DNA from: Eutreptiella sp. 'Long Island Sound 2002'
Taxonomy: Eukaryota; Euglenozoa; Euglenophyceae; Eutreptiales; Eutreptiaceae
NCBI GenBank assembly: GCA_964036045.1
Contig: OZ038389.1
Coordinates: forward strand, 36,970,912-37,034,911
Reading direction: 5' to 3'
DNA length: 64,000 bases
Each line of letters starts with the position of its first letter. Position 1 is the stretch's first letter. This document shows positions 22,659-32,637 of the stretch, one piece after another. The notes under the pieces were generated by a model. It was not told where the DNA came from and searched no databases. It saw only the letters and a program-made list of their open reading frames with translations. Position numbers and translations under genes: made by a program.

Positions 22659-24524
22659 GGCAGGAAGGGCACATTGGTTTTGCTTGGGTAATTGCATAGC
22701 AGTCGGATGTGAGGCTCTGTGACGGGTGTCACATGGTGACTGTTGACGCAACAGGTGCATGCTGACGCCTCATGGTACTTGGACAAAGGGCATCTTAGAC
22801 ACGGGTGGGGGGGGAAAGGCGGTCAATGAAGGCACCAGGGAATTCCACGTGTCAATCGGCACACACGCAATGCAATGCCCACAGCAACAATCTGTTTTTT
22901 TGTTCTGCGTGCAGCAACATGTACAGCACGGCATTGCAAGGGAAAAAGCATGGGACGTGCCACTAGTATAGTCATTGAGGGTACACCACCTCCTTGAGGG
23001 AGCACCATTACTGGGGACCACCTCAGGTCAGGGACACGGCACCGAAAGGAATGGGGGGGGGGGGGGAGGGATGGAGAGCGGGAGGGGAGGTTGCTTATCG
23101 AAAACCTGATTGGTTTTGGCATAGATTGCTCAGCCCCCGAAGGGGGGGGCGTTTTCGCACAGCGCCAATTATTACGGTGATTATCCAGGTAACAACCCTG
23201 AAAACCACCTGCGGAATCATGCACAATCAATTCAAAACTCAAAAATTCAAACATCTGATGCTTGCCATGGGTCCCAGGGACCTAAATTCTGCCCCCTGTA
23301 GCCCCGTCCACTGCAGCAGCCATTCAATGACGTCCTTTCAATCTTCTGAACTTACCGAAGTCCCGGTGGTGGAGAACAGCCAACTTTTCGCACAGCGCGC
23401 GCACAGTGCGTGCACAGCGCACGGTACGCCCCCAGGGAATGATTGCTCTTTTTGCTTTCACTGTACAGAACAGCCTGCACAGACGAAGAGCGGACTACGA
23501 TGGCCCCCTTCCATCGTGCCGAGGAACTGGTCCATCCATACGATGCGCAACATCCGCTGGGGATGCAATAACCTGCAGGCCGCGAAGGCGAGTCCTCGGG
23601 TCTTTGGTGCCTATTACATTTTGGTGCAGCACCTGAATCGTGTAGCTTCCCTAAGATAGGCCGCCCCTCACAAAGGGAGTACACTGTCGCCTTCAGATGA
23701 TGCTGTCCCGATGCCGTTCAGACCAGTTGGTATTGCCTGAGGGCTCCAGACCGGAAACAAAGGCCCCGCGTTACTCGCATAAACAATTATAGTGCAGGGG
23801 CACGCATGCAAACAGAAACACAGGCGTCGGGCAAGGCATTGACAGTGGGACAGGCATTGACTTGGCAGGAAATCAGCACCGATGAGATCTGTTTGCACGG
23901 GTGCTTTACAAGTTGTTGCCGTCCGTCCCCCACGTGGGTGGTCCCCCTCCAGTGCCCATACGGACATGGGGCCCGTTCCCCCGTGGTCGCCGTGCGGCAA
24001 GGCACCACAAGCAGCGTCGGTGACGTCATCACACTTGCCCAGCCAGCCCCATGCACGGCACACGCCCGACACAGCCACGGCCCATATAGCCCGAGCCATG
24101 GCCCTTCTGAAAGCCCCGAAATTGAGGATGTTAAGTTGGTTGTTGGTTGGCTTGTAGCCTCCGTTGTGCGTCGATTCCCACCCAAGTCCCATTCCACTTT
24201 TTTCTTCAACTTGGACTCCCTAAGCAATGACGGGGTACAGCGCGCGGTCCTGGCTCAGTCCCCATGTGCTGTGGCCACGCAGGGGGGGCGGGGGATACCG
24301 GTGTTGCTGTTCCAACGCCACAGACCAGTTCCGGGTCGGATCCGATGAGGTCCCGCGCAGGAGCCAAGAAGGGGAGGGGGCCTGCCGGTGGAGCATGTGT
24401 CTCCATCCCAGTGACGAATATCCACAACCCCCCGCGGCGTCGGAATGCTCAGGCACGGCAGAGGGCGGACGATTCCGCCAAACGGAGACAAGACCCACTC
24501 CACTCGTTGCAGGCCCTCTGCACG
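22659..24524. other. Unassigned between repeat D and RRM block A
   Basis: A G-run lies at about 23050-23064. Open frames occur on both strands (for example 22994-23659), with no motif or splice pattern. A cluster of GCGCGC/GTGCGTGC-type alternating sequence at about 23390-23430 resembles stretches at 30425-30470 and 31205-31240. Confidence 0.35.
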
Positions 24525-25017
24525 GCATACTTCGCGGCGGTGTGGGAACACGGGGGCACAAATCACAAGAGCACAGATCGAAAAAACCGAAAAGCGAACT
24601 CCCTCGAGAGCGCACTGGCCCCCACACGAATGACAACGGAAGCAACGTCCCTTTAGACCCAGCGACACACCCGGACCACCTCCGCGCTTAGAATTTCTGT
24701 AAACGCAGCAGACCACCACGTGACTCAGCACACGAACTCACAATCCGTGAAAGAGAAGAAGGCGTTCACAGCGTTTCGACGTTCGCGACCCAAGAAGACA
24801 AAGAGGGAGTTTCGGTTGGGAGTTTCATGAAGCCCCAATGACAGACAACGACGCTTGGAATGCGCGACTCAGAAGTCACGCCCATACGCAAGACCCCTTT
24901 GGAAGTGAGGGGGCCCGACAGGGCAGCGGGTTGAATGGAACATTTTGATCACCGCAACCAACAGACTTGAGCGGCTGGGCAGCTGTGACCGCAACACGTG
25001 GTGGCCTGGCTGGCAGC

Positions 25018-25794
25018 TCACAGTGACAACGGCGGTGGTGGGGCCGGGCTTGTCACGGAGCACATGGGGCTGAAACCTGGAAACAATGAGTAGCAGCCGT
25101 CCTTGGACAAAGGACTCGTGTGGCAGTCACTGGAGCCCAAGCTCGAGGCTGGGCTCGCCGGGGTCTCATCCACCGATGCGCGTGCGACTGGCAGGAAGGT
25201 GGAGAAGCATTGGGCAGCGGCTGGGGTCGGGGGGGCGGATATATTCCACATTCCAATGGGCAGTGGCCGAAGAACAGGGGACGCCGAAGAAGCACAAGGC
25301 CCTGGGGCGGAAGTCGGAGATGGGGCACGCTCTCGAGGCCTGACGACTTCGAGGTCGGCCCCGGATGCGGCGGGTGCCTTGTCAGTCGTCCCGTTGGACA
25401 GGCTGAGAGGGCCCGGTCGGTGTCTCGTCATAGCGATGTCTGGAGACTTGGGGGACTTCGCGGCTTTGCCCCCAGCGAACTGAACAGTCAATGGGCCGGT
25501 GTGCCCGGGCGGCACATGCCCATCCAAGGCCTCCATCGCGGCCTGGGCCTCCCCGGGTCGGAAGTAGCTCACGAGGGCCGCGGCACTATGGGGGTGAGTG
25601 GCGGGGCTTGTCAGGATGATGAGCGAGGCGAGGGTGCCATAAGGGTTGAACAGGAGGCTGACGTCATGGGCCCCACATCCCGGCGGCAGGTTGCCCACGT
25701 ACAGGCTTCGGGCTGGCATTGAGGGTGCTGCGGGGGCTGGGCTGGCCTCGTGGCATGCAATGGGAGGTGTGGGGCTGCTTGACGGGGCAGCCAT
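25018..25794 (-). CDS. Single-RRM RNA-binding protein, copy A
   Basis: The ATG at 25794 opens 258 residues. An RRM spans about residues 31-110: RNP2 is LYVGNL, RNP1 is the relaxed AALVSYF, and EAMEALDG-like sequence precedes PLTVQFA. The remainder is Ser/Pro/Ala-rich and probably disordered. The frame stays open upstream of the ATG to 25950, but that part overlaps an element-end motif (AACGTTTGCCCGGCGCGC), so the internal Met is preferred. Copy B (55461-56258) has the same product with in-frame insertions and deletions (265 residues), which suggests both were kept in frame. RNA binding follows from the family; the target is unknown. Confidence 0.75.
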   Translation of the reverse strand: MAAPSSSPTPPIACHEASPAPAAPSMPARSLYVGNLPPGCGAHDVSLLFNPYGTLASLIILTSPATHPHSAAALVSYFRPGEAQAAMEALDGHVPPGHTGPLTVQFAGGKAAKSPKSPDIAMTRHRPGPLSLSNGTTDKAPAASGADLEVVRPRERAPSPTSAPGPCASSASPVLRPLPIGMWNISAPPTPAAAQCFSTFLPVARASVDETPASPASSLGSSDCHTSPLSKDGCYSLFPGFSPMCSVTSPAPPPPLSL

Positions 25795-25968
25795 GGCCTG
25801 GACCGGCTCATGTGGAGAGGGGGTGTGCCGCCACACTTGGGGACCTGAGGCAGAGTTCCAGTCTGAATGCGTGTACCAGCGACTGTGTGTGACGAATGCG
25901 ACATGCGTGTGCGGTGAGGGAACGTTTGCCCGGCGCGCCCGGCATCTCAATCAATGTTCCGGCCATCT

Positions 25969-26424
25969 ATTCCAATGCTATACGGAGCTTGCGATGCTCT
26001 TTTCACAATTGCAAAAGCACAGGCCATTCATGCACGATTGGAAGAGGTGGTGGCAAGGGAGTGTAATGACACTAGTGACCTCTCTTGGAATCATTGCTTG
26101 CTCGGTTGACCATTAAAATAAGTGCCCAAATCCGATTGTGTCAGAAAATCCCACATGGAGACATGCCCCCAAACGGTAGGAGGAGGGACGGTGACCGGTG
26201 AAACTTTGCCCGGCGCGCTAACGTCCATACAGTGGCTCCTTCCTGCAGATGCCGTTGCATGCGGCGACTAAAATGGTGGTCCTTTTGCCGTGACAGATCT
26301 TCAAAAAAGGCCGAAGAAGGAACCCTCAGTGTGGAACATACCAGTGCAGCTGTTGGTTGCCGGTTGAATACATGTGGAAGCTCAGGCTAAAAATGCGGAC
26401 GAGCTTGTCGTTCCTTTGTGATGG
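25969..26424. repeat. ~455-bp segment inverted relative to copy B
   Basis: This stretch, from ATTCCAATGCTATACGG to TTTGTGATGG, is the reverse complement of 56424-56880, while the flanks on both sides are collinear. It contains a GCCCGGCGCGCTAACG element-end motif at about 26209. It lies in the intergenic space between the two RRM genes and holds no supported ORF. Confidence 0.9.
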
Positions 26425-26578
26425 GAGTAAAGAGCGGACGGGGGAAGGGGGCGCTTGTGATGGGAACTTGGGGAGAAATGGGGTTTTTAAGTGCACCTCG
26501 GCACGTGTGACGTGTGTGAAAGCAACACAACATTCGAGACACGCATAACAAACGCCAGAAACGACACAAGTCGACCCG

Positions 26579-27406
26579 TCACATACCATGAATTGCCCCC
26601 GCCGGTTGTGGAGGGTGCATTTGTGGCGTCCGTTCCGGCGCGGCCGGAGGGAGAGCTGCTGAGGTGGGGCGCTGCGCCGGTAGTTGCTGGACGCCGGGCG
26701 ACTGGGACGGTGCAACCGGAGGGACTTCACGGAGTGTGGCCTTGTCCGCGGCCTTCTTGGTTCGTCGGCGCTTCTGCCTGGAGGTCCTGCCCTCTGCATA
26801 TCGCACCTCCAGCGGCCGGTTGTCCTGCAGGCAGACCCCATGCATTGCAATCGTAGCCCGCGTGGCGTCTGCCACATCACAGAACTCGACCACCGCCGTC
26901 TTGTCCCCGTGCGGATGCTGAGGCACAGGCCCCATGACCACAGAGACCAACGGGCCAAACTGCCCAAACCACCGCTCAACATGCGCTTTGGTGCAGGCGC
27001 GTGGCAGGTTGCTCACTTGCAGGCTTGTGATGGGAGGATGCAGGGCGTGTGCGCCCTTGTCGCGGTCGGCGAGCTTGGCGGAGAGCACAGTATCGCCCAA
27101 TACCCGCCCGTCTGTGGCAGCTACAGCGTTGGTCGCCATTTCGGGCTCTGTGAACTGCACAAAGGCATAGCAGTTGTCCTTGCCGCCCTTCCTCATGACT
27201 TGAGAGGACAGAATTGGCCCAAAGACTCGGAACTCCTTCAGCAGCCAACTGTTGTCAGCCCATTTGGGCAGGTTCCCAACGTAGATGTTGCATCGCCTGA
27301 CAGGCGCCGGCACAGCCCCACTGGGAGCGCAGGCGTCTGAAATTACTTGGGGGGTGACAGGGGCGCTCAAGCAGTCCATGACCATCTCGGGGGCAAAAGT
27401 TGCCAT
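26579..27406 (-). CDS. Two-RRM RNA-binding protein, copy A
   Basis: The ATG at 27406 opens 275 residues. RRM1 (about 38-115) has RNP2 IYVGNL and RNP1 NCYAFVQF. RRM2 (about 127-205) has the weaker RNP2 LQVSNL and RNP1 TAVVEF. A basic patch, RTSRQKRRRTKKAADK, follows and could be a nuclear signal. The C-terminus is Pro/Gln-rich. The closest general architecture is a tandem-RRM splicing or mRNA-binding protein. Copy B (57494-58321) has exactly the same length with few changes. The same-strand single-RRM gene lies about 0.8 kb downstream. The open frame extends upstream to 27628 without an obvious N-terminal domain. Confidence 0.8.
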   Translation of the reverse strand: MATFAPEMVMDCLSAPVTPQVISDACAPSGAVPAPVRRCNIYVGNLPKWADNSWLLKEFRVFGPILSSQVMRKGGKDNCYAFVQFTEPEMATNAVAATDGRVLGDTVLSAKLADRDKGAHALHPPITSLQVSNLPRACTKAHVERWFGQFGPLVSVVMGPVPQHPHGDKTAVVEFCDVADATRATIAMHGVCLQDNRPLEVRYAEGRTSRQKRRRTKKAADKATLREVPPVAPSQSPGVQQLPAQRPTSAALPPAAPERTPQMHPPQPAGAIHGM

Positions 27407-27980
27407 GATGAATGTGAGAAGCGGAATGTGTTCTAGAAAACACGAGAAAGCAACACAAGACGCTTCCAAACCCACACATTCATACACATGCCATTTCCCA
27501 TTCTCTGTCTGTCTCAGGGCACTGTGCCTTGTGACACCATTCATGCAGGATTCCCATCTACCCTCAATGCTGGCCAGGTCAAAGGGAGGGATGTACAACA
27601 GAACTGAGCAAAACAAATAATGAAGCAACAGGTCCGAAAGCTGTGAAGTCCACGGTTCTGGTTTTTATTTGAAGAGCACTCTGCTTCGCTTCCAACTGCC
27701 GTCAGTTGCCCTCCAGCCACACACGCATTTGGCAAGCCCTCAAGGCACACACGCGGGCTGTGGGACTGCTGCTCTCCGCGTCATGCGGGAGACAGGGGGA
27801 TGGCCAAGCAGGGTGCCTCCTCGAAGGCCATGTTGCGGCCACCCATGGGCCAAGCGCCGCGTCTGTGGACCACGTGGTAGGTCTCCGTATTGGCCTCAGG
27901 TCGTGCTGCCCAAAATCATGCCAAACAATGCTAAACTTCCATGCCAGGCCTTTTAGCATGTCACGCAAAACACAAACTGA

Positions 27981-28559
27981 TGCGGCAACCACTTTATCAT
28001 GCAAAGGGAGTATTGCGCATCAATGCGCCCACTCTTCATCAATTGGTTGCCAGTCATAACTATGGTGTCGGCAAATTGGGTTGCAAGGTGGGAACATTGG
28101 GAATTCTGCACACCCCTTCTTCGAGCAATCACAACAATGTGGGCCACTCACTTCTGGACGACCTGTTCTCTGCAATCACTGGATAGTACACAGGAAACGG
28201 GAGTCGGATCTTCTCCCCAAACTGGGCCAGGGATGTAGACTATTTGGGGCGGGGTGGCACTTGACTGTCTGCAATTCAAATCAAAATAAGAGACTGTTGT
28301 GAGAGGGAGGGGGTCCTCAAGGGACTGTGGGAGTTTCCGAGTCTGGGAGGGGTGCAGTGTAGAACTTATATTACTGTGACGCTACGTAATCGAAATTCTG
28401 CGCACCCTCCTCGGAGCAATCACAACATTGTGGGCCACTCACTCCTGGACGACTCATTCTCTGCACAGTTCCTCGCTACTGCGGGCGAGGATCAATGCCT
28501 TGTATCCCCCCGACACCCTATTCTAGGAAGGTAGTCAAGGTTGTTATACTTGTCACTCA
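27981..28559. repeat. Local duplication downstream of block A
   Basis: The stretches at 28100-28180 and 28390-28470 are about 85% alike (GAGCAATCACAACAATGTGG, GGCCACTCACTTCTGGACGA). No gene is seen. They adjoin the DIRS-type remnant and may be part of its 3' region. Confidence 0.6.
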
Positions 28560-29310
28560 AGGTCTCCCACCATCGTCCTATCCTCAGCTGCCTGTCGTGC
28601 CGGACATGGTGGAAACGAGTGGACTCTACTCAGGGGGTCGGCAAGGTTCACCTTTGTGCTCACCCTGAAGAGCCCTCGCTGTAGCCTGCTCCACATTCGG
28701 AGCCAAAAAAAAAACGTCAAAGTATGCGCAGATGTACGGTGGCATCCGTGGACACATGGATAGGGATGCTCTCGCCTGCATCTATGGCTGTATGAAGAAG
28801 AGGAGCGCCATCCTCAGTAAGCACACCGGTGCTGTGGTGAAGATGCACGCCCCCCCCCCTCACCGCACGCAACACCCCATAACCTCTCATTAGAAAAGCC
28901 GACAGCCCCGCACCAAGCATGGTCAGCCAGCAAAGCTGGCCCATGAGCCTCTTCATTAGCCGGGAGCTCAGACGTCCCCTATCCACCCGGCGTTTCCACT
29001 GACGCAGGGCACTGCAGATTCCTGTTGCATTATTGGTGAATGCACACTCCTCTGTGTCTATTGTTTTACCGATGAATTGATGCCGCTTGACCGGGTCCAG
29101 TACGCTCTTGTCGCTGGCAGTGGATCTTGTTGCCTTGAGCCATTTGATGCCCGCCTCTACTGCTGCCTAGGTGGAGTCCTTCGTTAGTCCAAATATGAGT
29201 ATGTCATCAATGTACACCCATGCTTTGACAGACATCCCTTTCAGTGCATTGCGGACAATGCCGCAGTACCGTTTGACACATTAGAGGATTGCATTTCCAT
29301 CCTTTTTTTT
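28560..29310 (-). pseudogene. Decayed DIRS-type RT-RNase H
   Basis: The minus strand around 29170-29270 reads VRNALKGMSVKAWVYIDDIL, the RT catalytic YIDD. Downstream come HQFIGKTIDTEE, then RLMGQLCWLTMLGAGLSAF, then after frame breaks VNLADPLSRVHSF, the ADPLSR motif of DIRS-type RNase H. This is the same order as in the element at 36052-37922 (YLDD, GKQID, LLGKLC, NAADPLSR). Stops and frame changes make it non-functional. No flanking repeats were found. Confidence 0.75.
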
Positions 29311-31190
29311 GTGATGAAACCAATTGGCATCAGTTCTTACAGTGCCATACCCTGGTCCTTGCACCAGTTGTGAGCTCGTCCCTCGCAGTGCAAGGGGCAT
29401 GCATGGTTCATAAATACAATGGAGTTCAGTTTGTTCAAGACGGACGGCAGAAGCCGCTCCCCTCTATTCCTTGGCTCTCTTACTTCATCAACTCCTCAAC
29501 TCCTGGTGTCTGCACAGCACTCAGTACACTCCTAGCTCCCCTTCTCTCATAGCTGGCCCACCGCACCCCGTTTCTCTTCTCCCATACCTTTTCTCTTCCT
29601 CTCCGGGTTTCTCCTTTATATGTCGTCGTCTGTTAGACCTAGGGTTGGGGCAGATTCCGGCTTTGAGAAAGGCCTCTACGCTTCTGCGGGTGCCTACACT
29701 GTGTGTCCTGTCACATTTGGTGTGTGTCTTGGAGTGTGGTGCATGTCCCGTGTGTCTCGCTTTAGGTCTACGTGGATTTTCTGATCCATATTTTGGTCTC
29801 GCGATTCGCACCGTCGGTCTTGGGCCATGAGGCAACGGAAACTGGGCTCGCATACGCCCCCGTGTCACAGGCGCATGGTCATAACCACATTGTTCAGTGT
29901 TTTGCTTGCTGCACTGCAGCGTAGACCAGTTCTGTACCACACCAGGTGGTTGCTGACTGTGCATAGGCACTGGTCCTCTGGACATTTAGGTCTTGGGTCT
30001 TGGGTCTTGGGTCGTCGGTCTTGGGGTAGGGCCCCCTTAGAGCAATGCCGTTAGCGACAGTCTAGTCTAGTCCACCACCAACACAGGCATCCCAGCTGAA
30101 AGAACCACGGAAAAAAATCTGGAACAGGAATGGATGGTGTGCGCCATTCATAGAGGTGATACCACTGCCCACAATTATGTGGAGGTATCGCATCCGGAGT
30201 GACCAGACAAAGGCGTCGTCCTCTTCTAGACCTTCGTGAATCCTCAATAGCTCCTCCGGTCGCCACGCAAATGACCCTGACCATCCCGACACGCCTCCAC
30301 CAAGGCAGGTCCTTCCCAAATTGCACTCTCAATCCCTTGAACTGTTGGAGCGACTCCCGGATCCGAGGACACCATCAACACGTGTTACACCAACATCTTC
30401 CCCATGGCCAAGTTCTTGCACTGTGTGCGCACTGCGTGAGCACTGCGTGCATACTGCGCACGCAGAGGCTGGGATACTCACCCAAGTAACACGGTTGGTG
30501 GTGACCGTATTATTTCCTCGGAATCCATTTCAGAAAAATGAACAATCCAAGAATATTTGATTATTTATGGAAGCACTTTTCTTTTATAGGAAACCAAGGG
30601 CACAGGATCAATGTTTTACCACCAAGGTAGCTAGGGTGCGAGTATTTGCCGACATCCAAAACTTCGCACTACTGTGCATGGCATTCCCCATGTCCATCAC
30701 CATTATCATCACCAAGCCCATCACCACCACCACCAACAACCCCCCGATCAACGTGCACAGCAATTCCCCCCACTCTCCACCGGCCCCATCACCACCACCA
30801 GCAAAACTTGTCCTTTGGGGATATGAATGAGGTTCTCATGGCACACCAACACTGGCATGCGGCCAAACAATAGGAGGCTACTCCATCAAAAGCCTACCCG
30901 AATCTTAAAACCTCAGACAGAACCTCCCCAAGGATCGGTGGTCAGCGGCACAACCCCAGGCAGGACCGGCGCCGAGGGTCACTTGAAAGAAATAGACACT
31001 AATAAGGTGCACTTTGCCATGTCTCATTGTTGCCACCACTGACCACCAATAGGCTCTGGTATCACGGGCCTATACAATGAAACAGTGGTCACAATTATCA
31101 GTTTGTTTTCGATTGGTTTTTCGGGGGTTCTAATTCATTTTATCAATTTATAACGCAGAAATCAGCATCCGATTAAGTACGAGGTTCAGC
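29311..31190. other. Unassigned
   Basis: An open minus frame at 30062-30319 (contains FAWRPEELLRIHEGLEED) looks protein-like but is unrecognised. GCGCACTGCGTGAGCACTGC-type alternating sequence lies at 30425-30470. CACCACCA-rich low complexity lies at about 30700-30800. No gene is supported. Confidence 0.3.
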
Positions 31191-31194
31191 TTGT

Positions 31195-31320
31195 GGGGGA
31201 ATCTTTGCACTGCGCGCGCATTGCACGCGCACTGCGCGCTACTTTTAGACTATGTTCCCCCCGAAGAGCCCCCAAGCACACCCCTTGGAAACGCCCTTAG
31301 AAATAGGTGACCCAAACTGC
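31195..31320. repeat. Dispersed repeat shared with 46073-46185
   Basis: Both copies carry GGGGGAATCTTTGCACTGCG or a close variant, a GC-alternating palindromic stretch, CTACTTTTAGACTATGTTCC, CCCCGAAGAGCCCC and CCCTTGGAAAC..CCCTTAGAA. A related GC-alternating part occurs at about 4955-5000 and 40465-40505. This is likely a mobile-element end, but its family is not identified. Confidence 0.7.
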
Positions 31321-31749
31321 CCCAGCTCAAGAAAGTTGCAAACTGGGGTACATAGTACCACTCTCGCTCCTTTAAGGGCGATCTTGGTCAACACCTTAGC
31401 AAGTTGGGCTCAATCATGGTCGGTCACAGATACTGGATGCCCCCGCCAAGGCAATTCCAGCCGATGTTCCAAGTGTCAATCAGTAATCAACTGCTATGCT
31501 ACATCCAGTCGGTATGATATAGCCACAAATGTACAAACGTAATCTGAATGGCACATGAGCACCTGACATACCGCCTCCTGTTAGCAGGTAGGCATTGCGT
31601 ACAAGCAGCTGCAGCACAGCCTGTTAATAGAACCTGCTTGAACCAGCGTCATTCTCCTTGTGCATTCGTCGTGTCAAGACAAAAAAGGAGGGGTAAAAAG
31701 TGGTCAACGGGAGGGAGATATCTATGGACCATGTCGCCAACCCCACCAG

Positions 31750-31985
31750 TTACGAGCCCCAGGATTCGAACCTACCCCCAGGATCTCGGGCCGAGGTGAC
31801 TGTCCACTATAGCGCCACGGCGATATCTAATATATGGCCCCATCTGTCTGCCCTACTACTGCCTGACCGGTCACCCACCAGAAAAGAGGCGGGCCGCTGG
31901 CGCCGTCCCCTCCGCGGCGGGCATCGAACCTGCGCCCTCCGGGACGAAGCCCCCGTGCACTTCCATTAAGCTATGCTACCGATGT
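31750..31985 (-). ncRNA. Two tRNA-like units in tandem (SINE or pseudo-tRNAs)
   Basis: On the minus strand, unit 1 (about 31985-31905) has an A-box-like TAGCTTAATGG (31962-31972) and B box GGTTCGATGC (31921-31930). Unit 2 (about 31835-31750) has TGGCGCTATAGTGG (31804-31817) and a perfect B box GGTTCGAATCC (31762-31772). T-arms form at about four of five pairs. Neither has a closing acceptor stem, so I do not call functional tRNAs. Confidence 0.4.
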
Positions 31986-32245
31986 GGCCTATGAACCTGT
32001 TATGTAGACCACCAGCTGAAAGTAGCAAGTTGGGAGAATGGGGGGTTAGCATAGCACAACCCCATCGATCTCCAGTAGAAGCAATAGGCGTTATTGAGGT
32101 ATCGCGAACAGCAAAGCTGCATCATATGCTGCTCCTTACTCGCGAACAACTCCACTTGAACTTCATTCAGGTCTACCACCCCTGCATTCTCGGGGGTCCC
32201 CAATGCATTCTCGGGGGTCCCCAACAAAGGGGGACAAAATCAGAA

Positions 32246-32608
32246 GTTCTGCCTGCCCCACCCCTCCCCCTGGACAAAGCAATCAGGACAGATGCACTAT
32301 TCCACGGACAGCACCAGTGATAGAGTAACATAGGAAGGGCTGTCCTTTCATCACCCTTGGCAGGCGCCGGGACAAGACACAGGGCGGGCGGGTGGGCCGA
32401 TGTACCCCCGCCTTAAATTTATAAAAGGCTGAGGAGGGGAGGAGGGAAGAGGGGAAGCAGGACCAGGGATAGGGGGGGGGGGAGTGCTGGGGGCCCGGTG
32501 GCAGAACTTTCGTTACCCCGCTGCGCTATACTAACTGCAGTTCTGCCTGCCACACCCCTCCCCCTGGACAAAGCAATCAGGACAGATGCACTATTCCACG
32601 GACAGCAC
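32246..32608 (-). repeat. 3' split repeats B1-A2-B2 of the tyrosine-recombinase element
   Basis: B copies at 32246-32314 and 32540-32608 begin GTTCTGCCTGCC, contain CCTGGACAAAGCAATCAGG and end CGGACAGCAC. The A copy at 32397-32540 matches 40229-40373. An 83-bp spacer separates A2 from B2. Confidence 0.85.
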
Positions 32609-32637
32609 ATTTTGCCGCGCGACTGCGCGTCCATTTG

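Larger units (their letters stand above)
24525..27980. repeat. Segmental duplication, copy A (two RRM genes)
   Basis: From GCATACTTCGCGGCGGTGTG (24525) the sequence matches 53928 onward in direct orientation, over both RRM genes to about 27655, and again at about 27910-27980 versus 58625-58690. The copies are about 29.4 kb apart. Copy A lacks the ~1-kb insert and the MITE found in copy B, and a ~455-bp segment between the genes is inverted. Confidence 0.9.

Noticed and set aside
24533-24731. Cys-rich minus frame at the start of duplication A (also at 53913-54134)
   Set aside because: Present in both copies only as DNA. No start context, no finger spacing, and upstream sequence differs between the copies.
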